64,000 nucleotides of DNA from Rhodopseudomonas sp. BAL398. Its GTDB lineage: Bacteria; Pseudomonadota; Alphaproteobacteria; Rhizobiales; Xanthobacteraceae. The stretch lies in NCBI RefSeq assembly GCF_033001325.1, contig NZ_CP133111.1:1302001-1366000 (forward strand), read 5' to 3'. The first letter of the stretch is position 1, and each line of letters opens with the position of its first letter. This document shows, piece by piece, positions 21,784 to 32,697 of the stretch. The notes under the pieces are model-generated. The model was given only the letters and a program-made list of their open reading frames with translations, was not told the DNA's origin and searched no databases. Both the position numbers and the translations under genes were made by a program.

Positions 21784-23088
21784 ATGGACGCAACAACAAC
21801 CACTAAATCAGCCACACTCACGGTTGGAAACAACAGCTACGACCTGCCGATCCTGACCGGGACGATCGGGCCCGACGTGATCGACATCGGCAAATTATAC
21901 GCCCAGGCCGGAATGTTCACCTACGATCCCGGCTTCACCTCCACCGGCAGCTGCCAGTCGAAGATCACCTATATCGACGGCGATGCCGGCATTCTGGAAT
22001 ATCGCGGCTATCCGATCGAGCAGCTCGCCAACAATGGCGACTTCCTCGAAACCTGCTATCTGCTGCTTTACGGCGAACTGCCCAACAAGGCCCAGAAGGA
22101 AGATTTCGACGAGCGCATCACGCACCACACCATGGTGCATGAACAGATGGCGCGGTTCTTCCATGGCTTCCGTCGCGACGCCCATCCGATGGCGGTGATG
22201 GTAGCGTCGGTCGGTGCGCTGGCGGCGTTTTATCACGACTCCACCGACATCAACGATCCCAAGCAGCGCATGATCGCCTCGATGCGCATGATCGCCAAGA
22301 TCCCGACGCTGGCGGCGATGGCCTACAAATATTCGGCCGGTCAGCCGTTCGTGTATCCGAAGAACTCGCTCGACTTCGCCGCCAACTTCCTGCGGATGTG
22401 CTTCGCGGTGCCGTGCGAGGAATATGTCGTCAACCCGGTGCTGGCCAAAGCGCTCGACAAGATCTTCACCCTGCACGCCGACCATGAGCAGAATGCCTCG
22501 ACCTCGACGGTGCGGATCGCCGGCTCGTCGGGCGCCAATCCGTTCGCCTGCATCGCCGCCGGCATCGCCTGCCTGTGGGGCCCGGCGCATGGCGGCGCCA
22601 ACGAAGCCGCGCTGGCGATGTTGTCCGAGATCGGTTCGGTGGAGAACATTCCCGAATTCATCAAGCAGGTGAAGGATAAGAACAGCACCGTCCGCCTGAT
22701 GGGCTTCGGCCATCGGGTCTACAAGAACTACGATCCGCGCGCCAAGATCATGCAGGATGTCTGCCACCAGGTGCTGGCGGAAACCGGCCATCATGGCGAC
22801 CCGCTGTTGAAGATCGCCATGGAGCTGGAGAAGATCGCGCTCAGCGATCCGTACTTCATCGACCGCAAGCTGTATCCGAATGTCGATTTCTATTCGGGCA
22901 TCACGCTGAAGGCGATGGGCTTCCCGACCGACATGTTCACCGTGCTGTTCGCGGTGGCGCGCACCGTCGGCTGGATCAGCCAGTGGAGCGAGATGATCGA
23001 GGATCCGCAGCAGAAGATCGGCCGGCCGCGCCAGCTCTATACCGGCGCCGCACGCCGCGACTATGTGGACATCTCGAAGCGCGGTTAA
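21784..23088 (+). CDS. gltA: Citrate synthase
   Basis: Citrate synthase condenses acetyl-CoA and oxaloacetate to start the TCA cycle. The 434-residue type II (hexameric) enzyme shows the active-site histidines in [15 protein letters not shown] and [14 protein letters not shown]. The catalytic aspartate is in [11 protein letters not shown]. The start at 21784 ([16 protein letters not shown]) gives the usual N-terminus; the open frame upstream is not family-like. A strong bidirectional hairpin terminates it 27 bases downstream. Confidence 0.98.
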   Translation: MDATTTTKSATLTVGNNSYDLPILTGTIGPDVIDIGKLYAQAGMFTYDPGFTSTGSCQSKITYIDGDAGILEYRGYPIEQLANNGDFLETCYLLLYGELPNKAQKEDFDERITHHTMVHEQMARFFHGFRRDAHPMAVMVASVGALAAFYHDSTDINDPKQRMIASMRMIAKIPTLAAMAYKYSAGQPFVYPKNSLDFAANFLRMCFAVPCEEYVVNPVLAKALDKIFTLHADHEQNASTSTVRIAGSSGANPFACIAAGIACLWGPAHGGANEAALAMLSEIGSVENIPEFIKQVKDKNSTVRLMGFGHRVYKNYDPRAKIMQDVCHQVLAETGHHGDPLLKIAMELEKIALSDPYFIDRKLYPNVDFYSGITLKAMGFPTDMFTVLFAVARTVGWISQWSEMIEDPQQKIGRPRQLYTGAARRDYVDISKRG

Positions 23089-23114
23089 TCGGCGCCCGAG
23101 TCCAACACACCATC

Positions 23115-23145
23115 AATCGGCGAACCGCCCCGCGGTTCGCCGATT
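23115..23145. terminator. Bidirectional terminator between gltA and lpxB
   Basis: A perfect 14-bp stem, AATCGGCGAACCGC (23115-23128) with GCGGTTCGCCGATT (23132-23145), has a 3-base loop in the 98-base gap between two convergent genes. Only short T-runs flank it. Position and strength fit termination of gltA and of the long minus-strand lpx transcript. Confidence 0.75.
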
Positions 23146-23186
23146 TGCTCTGAGGCCTGCCGCGCCGCGACGAAGCGGCTCGAACA

Positions 23187-24389
23187 TCAAGTGGACAACA
23201 GCCCCAGGACGATGTCGGCGGCGCGGGCGCTCGGCGATTGCTCGCCGGTGGACATGATCACGTCGATCCGCGCAAAGCCGTCGAGCTGGCGCTGCCGCTG
23301 CGGGGTGTCGGCGAGCACATCCTGCAACGCCGCCGCCAGCGCTTCGGGCGTACAGGCCTCCTGCAGCAATTCCGGCACCACATTGTCGCCGACCACGAGG
23401 TTGGCGAGGATCACCGAGGCCGAGCGGATCACCCGCTTGGCGATCCATGCCTCGATCGCGCCGCCCCGATACGCCGCCACCATCGGAACCCCGGCAATCG
23501 CCACTTCGAGCGTGACGGTGCCGGATTTCGCCAGCGCGGCGCGCGCGATCCGAAACGCCGCCTTCTTGTCGTGGTCGCCGACGACGATTCTGGGCTGCAC
23601 CGGCCAGGTCTTCACCGCGGCAGTGACCGCGTCCTGCAGATGCGGCAGCGTCGCCAGCACCAGATCGATCGGTTGGCTCTTCGCCAGCAGCAGGCCGAGC
23701 GCCTCACCGAACACCGGCATCAAATGCGCGATCTCGCTGCGCCGGCTGCCCGGCAGCACCACCAGCACCGGTGGCTGCGCCGCGCGCCGCGCTTGCTCCT
23801 GCGAGTTCGGCCGCAACGTATCGATCTGCTCGACCAGCGGATGTCCGACATAGCTGCAAGGCGGACCGCGCAGCTCGCGATAGGCCTGCGGCTCGAACGG
23901 CAGCAGCGCCAGCACGTGGTCGATATAACCGCGCATCTTGCGGGCGCGTCCGGGGCGCCATGCCCACACCGTCGGCGACACATAATTGACGATCTGTATC
24001 GACGGATCGCGGGCGCGGACGCGGCGCGCCACCCGATGGGTGAAATCCGGACTGTCGATAATCACCAGGATGTCGGGCGCCGCCTGATGGACCGCATCGG
24101 TGGTCTCGGCAATCCGGCGCAGGATCATCGGCAGTTGCCGGACCACCGCCGACAGGCCCATGATCGACAATTCCTCGATCGGAAACAGCGAGACCAGTCC
24201 CTCGCGCGCCATCGCCTGCCCGCCGACACCCTCGAACCGCACCGCATCGCCCAATCGCTGCCTCACCTCCGTCATCAGCGCCGCCCCAAGCCGGTCGCCG
24301 GATTCCTCGGTCGCGATCAGGAACAGCTTACGAACGCCCTCGGGCTTGGTCGGTGCCCCGGCGTCGGATGCGGATGTCGGCGATGTCAT
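23187..24389 (-). CDS. lpxB: Lipid-A-disaccharide synthase
   Basis: LpxB, a GT19 glycosyltransferase at the inner membrane, joins two acylated sugars into the lipid A disaccharide. The 400-residue protein shows LFLIATEESGDRLGAALM, the family SPTVWAWRPGRARKM and YVGHPLVEQ, and PGSRRSEIAHL. Its ATG overlaps the lpxI stop (ATGA), so translation is coupled. It is the last gene of the dnaE-to-lpxB minus-strand series. A roughly 18-residue N-terminal extension precedes the conserved core. Confidence 0.96.
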   Translation of the reverse strand: MTSPTSASDAGAPTKPEGVRKLFLIATEESGDRLGAALMTEVRQRLGDAVRFEGVGGQAMAREGLVSLFPIEELSIMGLSAVVRQLPMILRRIAETTDAVHQAAPDILVIIDSPDFTHRVARRVRARDPSIQIVNYVSPTVWAWRPGRARKMRGYIDHVLALLPFEPQAYRELRGPPCSYVGHPLVEQIDTLRPNSQEQARRAAQPPVLVVLPGSRRSEIAHLMPVFGEALGLLLAKSQPIDLVLATLPHLQDAVTAAVKTWPVQPRIVVGDHDKKAAFRIARAALAKSGTVTLEVAIAGVPMVAAYRGGAIEAWIAKRVIRSASVILANLVVGDNVVPELLQEACTPEALAAALQDVLADTPQRQRQLDGFARIDVIMSTGEQSPSARAADIVLGLLST

Positions 24390-25243
24390 GCGGTCAGGCC
24401 TGTAATGAACAGGCCTGCTCTGTCGGCGGCCTCGATCGTCATCTGGGAGTCGGCGACCAGCGTATTGCCGGCGACAACGGCGATGCCGGCAAGGCCGGCG
24501 GCCGCGACGCCCTCGATGGTCCGCGGCCCCAGTGTCGGCAGATCGAAGCGCAGATCCTGGCCGCTCTTGGGCGCCTTGACCAATACGCCACGGCGTATCC
24601 TGGCCTGGATCGCCCCGGATGCACGCAGCCGCGCCACATTGGCCAGCAGCGCGTCGGTGCCGCCAATATCCTCGAGCGCCACCACATGCCCGTCGATCAC
24701 CACCGCCCCCTGCCCGATATCGAACGGACCCAGCGCCGCCAGCACCGCTCGCGCCTTGGCGATGTCGGCCAGTTGACCGGCATCGGGTGTGGTGTGCGTG
24801 AGGCTGCCTGGCGGCATCAGCAAATCGGGAGCGACGTCCTTGATGCCGACCAAGCGAAAACCATCGCGTTCGAAAATCCGGCCGATGCTGGACAGCAGAT
24901 GATCGTCACCGCCCCGATAGGCCGCCAGAATGCCGCTCAGGACCCGAACCGTTCCCCAGTCGAACCGCACATGCAGCAGCGACGGCCGCACCAGGGAGCC
25001 GATGAACACCAGATCGCGGCAGTTTTCGGCGCGCAGCAGCCGTTTCAGCCGACCGAACTGGCCGAGCGAAATCCAGTGGTGCCGAAATCGCGCGACCCGC
25101 TCGGGATCGCAAAAGCCGCGCAGCGCGAACAGCGTCGGGGTGATGTCGCGCGCCAACAACGAATCGGCGACCGCGAATGGCAGCACGCCGCCGCCGGCGA
25201 TCACACCGACCGGCGAGCTTATCGTGCAAACTTGATCGATCAT
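24386..25243 (-). CDS. lpxI: UDP-2,3-diacylglucosamine pyrophosphatase LpxI
   Basis: LpxI (former DUF1009) releases UMP to form lipid X, replacing LpxH in alphaproteobacteria. The 285-residue protein begins MIDQVCTISSPVGVIAGGGV with the family glycine-rich GVIAGGGVLPFAVADSL. The conserved GQGAVVIDGHVVALEDIGGTD is in the second domain, with PTLGPRTIEGVAAAGLAGIA near the end. It sits between lpxA and lpxB as in other Rhizobiales. No LpxH or LpxG was seen in the window. Confidence 0.94.
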   Translation of the reverse strand: MIDQVCTISSPVGVIAGGGVLPFAVADSLLARDITPTLFALRGFCDPERVARFRHHWISLGQFGRLKRLLRAENCRDLVFIGSLVRPSLLHVRFDWGTVRVLSGILAAYRGGDDHLLSSIGRIFERDGFRLVGIKDVAPDLLMPPGSLTHTTPDAGQLADIAKARAVLAALGPFDIGQGAVVIDGHVVALEDIGGTDALLANVARLRASGAIQARIRRGVLVKAPKSGQDLRFDLPTLGPRTIEGVAAAGLAGIAVVAGNTLVADSQMTIEAADRAGLFITGLTA

Positions 25244-25264
25244 CGGCCGCCTTGCGTTGCGAGG

Positions 25265-26065
25265 TCAGGCGTCGGCGGCGCCATCCGCCGCCATGCACAG
25301 CGGACGCTTGCCGCCACTGATGAAGGTCAATATCTCGGCGATTGCCGGATCCTCGTCGCCGCGATGCTGCACGCTTTGCAGCCGATCCGCAAACAATCCG
25401 GGACGGTGGAACAGCTCGTCGAAAAACGCCCTGATCAGCGTCAGCCGCTCGCGGCTGATCTTGCGGCGTCGCATCCCGACAATGTTCAGCCCCTCCAGAC
25501 GCGCCGGCGCGCCGCGCGCCAGCGCATAGGGGATGACGTCGTCGCGCACACCGCTCAGCCCGCCGATCATCACCTGCGGCCCGATCCGGACGAATTGCTG
25601 CAGCGCCGTGACGCCGCCGATAAAGGTGTAATCGCCGACCTCGCAATGCCCGGCCAGCGTCGCGGTATTGGCGAAGATCACGTCATTGCCGACGATGCAG
25701 TCGTGGCCGATATGGCTGCCGGTCATGATGAAGGCGCGGTCGCCGAGCCGGGTCACGCCACGGCCGCTGGCGGTACCGAGATTCATCGTCACGGATTCGC
25801 GAATGGTGCAGTCATTGCCGATGGTCAGTTTGGTCGGCTCGCCCTTGTAGCCCAAGGATTGCGGCGGCGTGCCGAGCGAGGCGAACGGGTAGATCGTGCA
25901 ACCATCGCCGATGCTGGTGTGGCCGGTGATGTGGACATGGCCGATCAGCTTGCAATTGGCGCCGATCACGACGTCGCGCCCGATCATGCAATAGGGGCCG
26001 ACCGATGTGCCGTCGCCGATCGTGGCGCCGTCTTCAACCCGCGCGGTGGGATCAATCTTGCTCAT
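25265..26065 (-). CDS. lpxA: Acyl-ACP--UDP-N-acetylglucosamine O-acyltransferase
   Basis: LpxA adds the first 3-hydroxyacyl chain to UDP-GlcNAc (or, if the organism makes it, to UDP-GlcNAc3N). The 266-residue trimeric beta-helix protein starts MSKIDPTARVEDGATIGDGT and shows hexapeptide repeats. The catalytic-histidine region is GSHIGHDCIVGNDVIFANTA, followed by the helical C-terminal domain. The start at 26065 is the family start. It is 8 bases downstream of fabZ. Bradyrhizobium relatives make a diaminoglucose lipid A; whether this one does is not visible here. Confidence 0.96.
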   Translation of the reverse strand: MSKIDPTARVEDGATIGDGTSVGPYCMIGRDVVIGANCKLIGHVHITGHTSIGDGCTIYPFASLGTPPQSLGYKGEPTKLTIGNDCTIRESVTMNLGTASGRGVTRLGDRAFIMTGSHIGHDCIVGNDVIFANTATLAGHCEVGDYTFIGGVTALQQFVRIGPQVMIGGLSGVRDDVIPYALARGAPARLEGLNIVGMRRRKISRERLTLIRAFFDELFHRPGLFADRLQSVQHRGDEDPAIAEILTFISGGKRPLCMAADGAADA

Positions 26066-26073
26066 GGCTGCGA

Positions 26074-26529
26074 TCAGTCCGTCAACATTGCGCCGACGTC
26101 GGCTTCCGCGACGACCACGCCATTGACCTTGGCTTCGCCGTGAAACCACCACATGTCCTTGCGGCGACCGATATTGCGCATGTGGTACTCGACCGTGTCG
26201 CCGGGCAGCACCGGCTTGCGGAACTTGCATTTGTCGATGGTGAGAAAATACACCGCGCCCGGTTTTTCGGTGCCCGACACCGAAAGGATGACGATCACAC
26301 CGGCGGTCTGCGCCATGCCCTCGACGATCAGGACGCCCGGAAACACCGGGCGTTCCGGAAAGTGCCCCATGAAGGGAGGCTCGTTGACGGTCACGTTCTT
26401 GATGCCGATTCCGCTGTAATCACTGCGGACATTCACGATCTTGTCGATCATCAGGAACGGATAGCGATGCGGCAACGCTTTCATGATTGCGTTGATATCG
26501 ACCGTCTCGAAAGTAACCGCTGCATCCAT
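26074..26529 (-). CDS. fabZ: 3-hydroxyacyl-ACP dehydratase FabZ
   Basis: FabZ dehydrates 3-hydroxyacyl-ACP in fatty acid elongation, competing with LpxA and LpxD for the same hydroxyacyl-ACP pool. The 151-residue hotdog protein carries the catalytic histidine in [14 protein letters not shown]. The glutamate is in [20 protein letters not shown]. Its ATG overlaps the lpxD stop by one base, so the two are translationally coupled. The lpxD-fabZ-lpxA order is the standard one. Confidence 0.97.
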   Translation of the reverse strand: MDAAVTFETVDINAIMKALPHRYPFLMIDKIVNVRSDYSGIGIKNVTVNEPPFMGHFPERPVFPGVLIVEGMAQTAGVIVILSVSGTEKPGAVYFLTIDKCKFRKPVLPGDTVEYHMRNIGRRKDMWWFHGEAKVNGVVVAEADVGAMLTD

Positions 26530-27539
26530 CAGTTTGATTCCTTGCCTGCCGGATTGCTCCGTGCCGCTACGGCCCCCTGCGGCAGAGGCTGATCGGCGGC
26601 TATGTCTTCGTCGATAATGCGTGCCGGCACAACCTTGGCGCCGTCACCAATTCGAACGTGACTGCGGATTTGTGAGGCGGCTCCCAGCTCGACCCCGTCG
26701 CCGAGGGTCGTCGAGCCGGCCAGGCTCGCCTGTGCGCCGAGACGGCACAGCCGCCCGATGGCGGCATCGTGCCCGATCCGGACCTGGCTGTCGATCTTGC
26801 TGCCTTCCCCGATCACGGTATCCCGCATGCTCCCGCGCTCGATCGTCGCGCCGGCGCCGATCTCGACGTCATTCTGGATCAGCACCCGTCCGAGATGCGG
26901 CAACCGCGCCGCGACCTCCGGGGCGAACGCAAATCCGTAGCCGTCCTGGCCGATATGGCATCCCGGCTGCAGCACGACATTGTTGCCGATCAAGGCGGAT
27001 TGAACGGTGCAGGCCGGTCCGATCCGGCAGCCCCTGCCGATCCGAACATTGGCGCCAATGATCACTCCGGAGCCGATCACACTGTCGGCGCCGATCTCGA
27101 CGCCCGGTCCAACCACCGCCAACGGATCGATCGCCACGCCGTCTTCCAACCGCGCGGTCGGATCCACCACCGCGGAGGCCGCGATGCCGACAATGCCGAA
27201 CCAAGATTGCGGTGAAAGCCGCTCGCGATACAGTTCGCCCGCCACGGTGACGAAGGCCAGCAGCGGATCGGCGACGCGCAGCACCGCGACGTGTGGCGGC
27301 ACAGCCGCCTCGAAGCGCTCGTTGACCAGACAGGCGCCGGCCAGGGTCGCGGCCAGCTGTGCGGCGTATTTGGCGTTATCGAAGAAGGTTAGGTGGATCG
27401 GTCCGGCCTCGTCGAGCGAGGCCAGCCCGGTGATGCGCTGACCGCCGCGGGACGCATCGATCAGATGCGCCCCTGCAATCTTGGCCAAATCAGCAAGGCT
27501 CATCGGTGGCGGAGGCTTCAAGAAACTCGGCTGTGCCAT
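26529..27539 (-). CDS. lpxD: UDP-3-O-acylglucosamine N-acyltransferase (operon copy, divergent LpxD)
   Basis: This LpxD of the lpx operon has 336 residues from the ATG at 27539; a start at 27563 with a TGAGG site is also possible. The beta-helix core is intact. The catalytic histidine aligns without gaps at His257, but the motif reads RIGHDAAIG rather than QIGHN. The C-terminal VPPGSVWGGFPA of the paralogue at 8417-9511 is missing; the tail ends [30 protein letters not shown] identifies the N-terminal domain. It may have a different acyl chain or sugar substrate; this is inference. Confidence 0.9.
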   Translation of the reverse strand: MAQPSFLKPPPPMSLADLAKIAGAHLIDASRGGQRITGLASLDEAGPIHLTFFDNAKYAAQLAATLAGACLVNERFEAAVPPHVAVLRVADPLLAFVTVAGELYRERLSPQSWFGIVGIAASAVVDPTARLEDGVAIDPLAVVGPGVEIGADSVIGSGVIIGANVRIGRGCRIGPACTVQSALIGNNVVLQPGCHIGQDGYGFAFAPEVAARLPHLGRVLIQNDVEIGAGATIERGSMRDTVIGEGSKIDSQVRIGHDAAIGRLCRLGAQASLAGSTTLGDGVELGAASQIRSHVRIGDGAKVVPARIIDEDIAADQPLPQGAVAARSNPAGKESN

Positions 27540-27573
27540 ACCGTCCGTCGCGGCCCGGCCCATCGCCGAGACC

Positions 27574-30105
27574 TCAGAACGAGGTCCCGCCGCCGAACTT
27601 GAACTCCTGCACCCGGTCGTACTTACCCTTGGTGATCGGGATCGCGTAGTCGAACCGCAGCGGGCCGAACGGCGAGGCCCAGATCAGACCGACACCCACC
27701 GAGGTCCGAACCACATTGCTGTTGTCATACTGCAAGCCTGCGCAGGTCCCGACCGAGCTCTGGTTGGCCGGAACGCAGCCCGGCGCATTGACTTCGTTGG
27801 TGAGCCCCCAGGAGGTCGGGCCCTTGTAGTCGAACAGCGAGCCGGCGTCGGCATAGACCGCGCCCTTTAAGCCGACTTCCTTGGGCAGGAACCAGAACGG
27901 CATCTGCAATTCGGCCGATGCTCCCCAATAATTGGTGCCGCCCAGCGCGTCGCCGCCCTCGCCGTTCAGCGCATAGATGCCGATGTCACGCGGGCCGATG
28001 CCATTGGGTGCAAAGCCGCGAACCAGGTTCGGCCCCATCTGGAAATGGTCCAGCATGCGCAGCTGATTGCCACCATAGGTCGACAGGTTGCCGCCCTGCA
28101 GATGGACCAGGCCGACAATGTCGGACACCAGCGGCGCATAGTATTTCGCGTCGAAGGCCGACTTGATGAACTTCACGTCGCCGCCAAGGCCGGCGAAGTC
28201 CTGTTTGAAGTCGATCAACAGGCCGTCGGTCGGGTTCTTGGTGTTGTCGAGCGTGTTGTAGGTCAGGGTATAGCCGATCGACGAGGTCCAGACCGTGCCA
28301 CCGGCCAGGCCGATGCGAACCGGCAGAGAGGCTTCGCCGTCGCCGTAACAGCCGTAGGCTCCGTAACCGGTGTTGTTCGGATTGCCCGAATTGATGAAAG
28401 CGGGGGTCGGGAAGTAGGACGAGCTACCCAGATTGTTGTTACAATTGTTGAGGTAGTTCGGCAGCTCGATGTCCTGCTTGTAGATCGAATAGCGGATCTG
28501 CAAGGCCAGATCCTCGCGCAGACCGAAGCCGAGGCGCGGGCTGAAGCCGAGGGTCTTGGTCGTATAGGAAATGTAGCTGTTGGCCTTCTGCTCGCGCTGG
28601 TACAGGTCGAGCCCGAGCGCGACCCGATAGTCGAGCAGATAGGGTTCGACCACCGACAGCGAATAGCCGCGGGCATATTGGCCATACTGCACCGTCGCCT
28701 TGGCGAACAGGCCGGTTCCCAACAGGTTGCGCTCGGAGATGCTGACTTCGGCCAGCGCACCGTCGCTGGTGGAGTAGCCACCCGAGACCGAGAAGTCGCC
28801 GGTGGATTTCTCCTCGAGGTCGACGACCAGGATGACGCGGTCGGTCGACGAGCCGGGCTCGGTGACGATCTTCACAGATTTGAAGAAGTCGAGATTCTTC
28901 AGCCGGCGCTCGGCGCGGTCGACCAGCGCCCGGTTATAGGCATCGCCTTCCGAAATATCGAATTCGCGGCGGATCACATAGTCGCGTGTCCGGGTATTGC
29001 CGCGGATATTGATGCGCTCGATATAGGTGCGTGCGCCCTCCTCGATCGAATACACGATCGACACGGTATGATCTTGGAAATTCCGGTCGCCGCGCGGGCG
29101 CACCGTGGCGAAGGCGTAGCCTCGCCGCGATGCCTCGACGGTCATCTCCTCGACGGACTTCTCCAGCGCTTCGGCGTTGTACAGCGAGCCGACGCTGACG
29201 CGCGAGAAGCTGCTCAGCGAATTGCCGTCCAACGTCGGAATGCTCGACTGGAACTCCACCGAACCGACCCGGTACTGCTGACCTTCCTCGATCTTGAAGG
29301 TGACCAGGAAGCCCTTGCGCTCGGGATCATATTCGGTCAGCGCGGCGACCACCTGCACATCGGCATAGCCATGCTTGAGATAGAAGCGGCGGATCAGGTC
29401 GCGATCAGCCTCGACGCGATCGGGATCATAGAGATCGCCCGACGCCAGGAAGCTGAGGAAATTGGATTCGTGGGTGCGGATGACGTCCTTGAGCCGATAG
29501 GACGAATAGGCATTGTTGCCGATGAACTGGATCGACTTGACGCCGGTCTTGGCACCTTCGACGACCGTGAAGACCAGATCGACACGGTTGTTGGGCCGCT
29601 CGATCACCTCGGGGGTGACCTGGACGTCGTAACGTCCCGAGCGGCGATAGATTTCGGCGATCCGCAGGGTGTCGGACTGCACCATCGGGCGCGACAGCGT
29701 CCCGCGCGGCTTGGACTGGATCTCAGCCGAGAGCTGCTCGTCCTTGATCTTCTTGTTGCCTTCGAACGCCACGCGTCCGATCACCGGGTTTTCCACCACG
29801 GAGACGATCAGCCGGCCACCGACCTGGTTGATCTTGACGTCACGGAACAGGCCGGTCTCGATCAAGGCCTTGAGGCCATCATCGATCCGCCCCTTGTCGA
29901 GGCGACCGCCCGGACCTGGCTTGAAATAAGAGCGAATGGTCTCGACCTCGACCCGCCGGTTGCCCTCAACCTGGATCGAAGCCGCGGTTTGCGCGGCAGC
30001 GGGCGAAGTCACCATCGACGCGGTCGCGGTAACGGCGACCGGAATGGCGAAACCCATCAGAGCGGCAACGAGGCCCCTCTTTAACACTCGCAATCTCACA
30101 TTCAT
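27574..30105 (-). CDS. bamA: Outer membrane protein assembly factor BamA
   Basis: BamA inserts beta-barrel proteins into the outer membrane. The 843-residue protein starts [20 protein letters not shown], a signal peptide ending near PAAAQTAA. Five POTRA-like repeats follow (about residues 45-430; for example [18 protein letters not shown]). The 16-strand barrel includes the conserved VRGF motif in [16 protein letters not shown]. The C-terminus ends in FKFGGGTSF, with terminal phenylalanine. An upstream in-frame extension was rejected because it precedes the signal peptide. It follows rseP by 169 bases. Confidence 0.97.
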   Translation of the reverse strand: MNVRLRVLKRGLVAALMGFAIPVAVTATASMVTSPAAAQTAASIQVEGNRRVEVETIRSYFKPGPGGRLDKGRIDDGLKALIETGLFRDVKINQVGGRLIVSVVENPVIGRVAFEGNKKIKDEQLSAEIQSKPRGTLSRPMVQSDTLRIAEIYRRSGRYDVQVTPEVIERPNNRVDLVFTVVEGAKTGVKSIQFIGNNAYSSYRLKDVIRTHESNFLSFLASGDLYDPDRVEADRDLIRRFYLKHGYADVQVVAALTEYDPERKGFLVTFKIEEGQQYRVGSVEFQSSIPTLDGNSLSSFSRVSVGSLYNAEALEKSVEEMTVEASRRGYAFATVRPRGDRNFQDHTVSIVYSIEEGARTYIERINIRGNTRTRDYVIRREFDISEGDAYNRALVDRAERRLKNLDFFKSVKIVTEPGSSTDRVILVVDLEEKSTGDFSVSGGYSTSDGALAEVSISERNLLGTGLFAKATVQYGQYARGYSLSVVEPYLLDYRVALGLDLYQREQKANSYISYTTKTLGFSPRLGFGLREDLALQIRYSIYKQDIELPNYLNNCNNNLGSSSYFPTPAFINSGNPNNTGYGAYGCYGDGEASLPVRIGLAGGTVWTSSIGYTLTYNTLDNTKNPTDGLLIDFKQDFAGLGGDVKFIKSAFDAKYYAPLVSDIVGLVHLQGGNLSTYGGNQLRMLDHFQMGPNLVRGFAPNGIGPRDIGIYALNGEGGDALGGTNYWGASAELQMPFWFLPKEVGLKGAVYADAGSLFDYKGPTSWGLTNEVNAPGCVPANQSSVGTCAGLQYDNSNVVRTSVGVGLIWASPFGPLRFDYAIPITKGKYDRVQEFKFGGGTSF

Positions 30106-30274
30106 GCGCCAAGCGCCCTTGTCATTCCAGTGCCGAAGCGAAGCCTGTGCCTCGACAGAATCCCATTCATTGCATTGCTTGTAGACAATTTCGCCGGGAG
30201 GGCAAACGACCATTCGCAATGCGATTTCAATTTCATTCCAATACGTTGCCTATCGGCCACGTTCGCCATCAAAG

Positions 30275-31426
30275 TCACGACGACGCCAGGTGCAAGATGT
30301 CATTGTAGGTCGCGAACACCATCAGCATCAGCACCAGTCCGAGGCCGATTCGGAAGCCCATTTCTTGCGCCCGCTCCGACAGCGGCCGGCCGCGCGCGGC
30401 TTCGACCGCATAGAACAAAAGATGACCGCCATCGAGCAAGGGCACCGGAAACAGGTTCAACAATCCGATCGAGATCGACAGCACCGCAGCCAGATGCAGC
30501 AGCGGGGTGAATCCGATGGTCGCGACCTGGCCGGAAATCTGGGCGATTCGCAGCGGCCCGCCGAGCTGATCGGCGGCCTCACGGCCGGTGAAGATGCCGC
30601 CAATATAGGACAGCGTGCGGTCGACCACGAACCACGTCTCCTTAACGCCCATCACGAAGGCCGTGGCTGGATCGACCCGCTCGGTGGTGACTTCGCCGGC
30701 CGCGGTGGAGCGGCTGATGCCGAGCACGCCCTGCCGGTGGACATTGCCGAAACTATCCTTGAGTTCCCGCATTTCGGGAGTCGCCCGCAAAGTGACGGTG
30801 GAATCGCCACGCTTGACGGTGAAGGTCAGCGGCTCCCCGGCCTCGACGCTGACGGCGCGCTGCATCTCGGTGAAGTTGCGAATCGGATTGCCTTCGATCG
30901 CCACGACGACGTCGCCGCTCTGGAACCCGGCGGTCGCGGCCGGACTGCCGGCCTGCACCTTGTCGACCCGCGCCGAGGTGTTCGGCACCCCGAAAAACGT
31001 GAACAGGCAGGTGAAAATCACGATCGCCAGGATGAAATTCGCGATTGGGCCGGCGGCGACGATCGCCGCGCGCGGCGCCACCGGCTTGTGGTGGAAGCTG
31101 CCGGCACGTTCTTCGGCGGTCATTTTCGCCAGCGATTCGCCGGACGGCGTGCTGGCCTCGCTGTCATCGCCGAAGAACTTGACGTAGCCGCCGAGCGGCA
31201 CCGCGGAGATCTTCCAGCGGGTGCCGTGGGAATCGTTGAAGCCGATCAGTTCCGGGCCGAAGCCGAGCGAAAAGGTCAGGATCTTGACGCCATTCCAGCG
31301 CGCCACCAGGAAATGGCCGAGTTCGTGGAAGAACACCACGATCGTCAGCACGAACAGGAACGGCACCACGTAACCCACGATTCCGTGGCTTAACGTATTG
31401 AAACCGTTTAGAAAAATATCGGCCAT
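30275..31426 (-). CDS. rseP: Site-2 protease RseP
   Basis: RseP cleaves membrane anti-sigma factors and signal peptide remnants inside the membrane. The 383-residue protein has the zinc motif HELGH in VVFFHELGHFLVARW. A PDZ domain lies near residues 125-215 (VDKVQAGSPAATAGFQSGDV). The second catalytic motif is LLDGGHLL in PVPLLDGGHLLFYAVE. The ATG at 31426 gives MADIFLNGFNTLSHG. It is placed between dxr and bamA as usual; its substrate here is not in the window. Confidence 0.95.
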   Translation of the reverse strand: MADIFLNGFNTLSHGIVGYVVPFLFVLTIVVFFHELGHFLVARWNGVKILTFSLGFGPELIGFNDSHGTRWKISAVPLGGYVKFFGDDSEASTPSGESLAKMTAEERAGSFHHKPVAPRAAIVAAGPIANFILAIVIFTCLFTFFGVPNTSARVDKVQAGSPAATAGFQSGDVVVAIEGNPIRNFTEMQRAVSVEAGEPLTFTVKRGDSTVTLRATPEMRELKDSFGNVHRQGVLGISRSTAAGEVTTERVDPATAFVMGVKETWFVVDRTLSYIGGIFTGREAADQLGGPLRIAQISGQVATIGFTPLLHLAAVLSISIGLLNLFPVPLLDGGHLLFYAVEAARGRPLSERAQEMGFRIGLGLVLMLMVFATYNDILHLASS

Positions 31427-31469
31427 CCCATTCCCCTCAAGCAGAACCGACGGCTCTGTTCCCCATGCT

Positions 31470-32693
31470 CTAGGATGCCTTTGCGGCAATTTGAGGCAAT
31501 AGGGTGGCGGCCATTTTTCTCGCCGCATGGTCAACGCCGATGGCGTCGTCGGCCGAATTCAGGGGCGCGAGATTTCCGGCCCTGATCCAGGCGTTCAACG
31601 TGTCTTCCACCAGCCTGGTGATCGCGCCGAAGCGGATCTTCTGGGCGATGAACGCCGCCACGGCGATTTCATTGGCGGCGTTATAGACCGTGGTGGCGCC
31701 CTGCCCGGTGCGCAGCGCCTCATAGGCCAGGCGCAGCGCCGGGAACCGGTCGAAATCCGGCGCTTCGAAGGTCAGCTGGCCGATCTTGGCAAGGTCGAGT
31801 GTCGCGGCGCGGCCGACGATCCGGTCCGGCCAGCCCAGGCAATGCGCGATCGGAATCCGCATGTCCGGCGCGCCGAGCTGCGCCACCACCGAACGATCGG
31901 AAAACTCCACCATGCCGTGGATGATCGACTGCGGGTGCACCAGCACCTCGATCTGCTCGGGCGACAGCGCGAAAAGATACGCCGCCTCGATCACTTCCAG
32001 CCCCTTGTTCATCATCGAGGCCGAATCGATGGTGATCTTCTGCCCCATGCTCCAGTTCGGATGCTTCAGCGCCTGCGCCAAAGTGGCCTGTTCGATATCG
32101 GCGGCGGCCCAGGTGCGGAACGGGCCGCCCGAGGCGGTGATGATCACCTTGGTCAGCTCGTGACGGTTGCCGGAACTCAAGGCCTGGAACAGGGCGTTAT
32201 GCTCGGAATCCGCGGGCAGGATATTGGCGCCGGCGGCAAGCGCGCGGGTCATGAAGAAATCGCCGGCGCACACCAGGCATTCCTTGTTGGCCAGCGCGAT
32301 GGTGGTGCCGCGGTCGACCGCCGCCAATGCGGGCTTCAACCCGGCGGCGCCGCTGATCGCGGCCATGATCCAATCCGCAGGGCGCTCGGCCGCCTCGATG
32401 ATGGCGCTTTCGCCGGCACCGCAGGCGATGCCGGTGCCATCCAGCGCGTCGCGCAGCTCGCCGAGCAGCGACTCGTCGGCCACCGCCGCGAACTGCGCGC
32501 CGAACTCCTTGGCCAGCTTGGCGAGCCCCTCGACGTTGCGATTGGCGGTCAGCGCCTCGACTTGATAACGCTCGGGCGCGGCGCGCAGCAGATCCATCGT
32601 GCTGTCGCCGATCGACCCGGTGGCGCCCAGCACGGTGATGGAGCGGACGCCGGCCGCGGTGCTCTTGGCGTTACGTAAAGGGACTGCGCTCAT
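31470..32693 (-). CDS. dxr: 1-deoxy-D-xylulose 5-phosphate reductoisomerase
   Basis: Dxr makes methylerythritol phosphate for isoprenoid synthesis, supplying undecaprenol and quinones. The 407-residue protein has the NADPH site in [18 protein letters not shown]. The metal and substrate region is [14 protein letters not shown] with the flexible loop [32 protein letters not shown] is the family signature, read here around [13 protein letters not shown]. The ATG at 32693 is the chosen start; the upstream frame overlaps cdsA. It follows cdsA by 4 bases. Confidence 0.97.
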   Translation of the reverse strand: MSAVPLRNAKSTAAGVRSITVLGATGSIGDSTMDLLRAAPERYQVEALTANRNVEGLAKLAKEFGAQFAAVADESLLGELRDALDGTGIACGAGESAIIEAAERPADWIMAAISGAAGLKPALAAVDRGTTIALANKECLVCAGDFFMTRALAAGANILPADSEHNALFQALSSGNRHELTKVIITASGGPFRTWAAADIEQATLAQALKHPNWSMGQKITIDSASMMNKGLEVIEAAYLFALSPEQIEVLVHPQSIIHGMVEFSDRSVVAQLGAPDMRIPIAHCLGWPDRIVGRAATLDLAKIGQLTFEAPDFDRFPALRLAYEALRTGQGATTVYNAANEIAVAAFIAQKIRFGAITRLVEDTLNAWIRAGNLAPLNSADDAIGVDHAARKMAATLLPQIAAKAS

Positions 32694-32697
32694 ATTT

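Noticed and set aside
28045-30084. 679-codon plus-strand frame over bamA
   Set aside because: Antisense shadow; the minus strand encodes an unmistakable BamA with signal peptide and VRGF motif.
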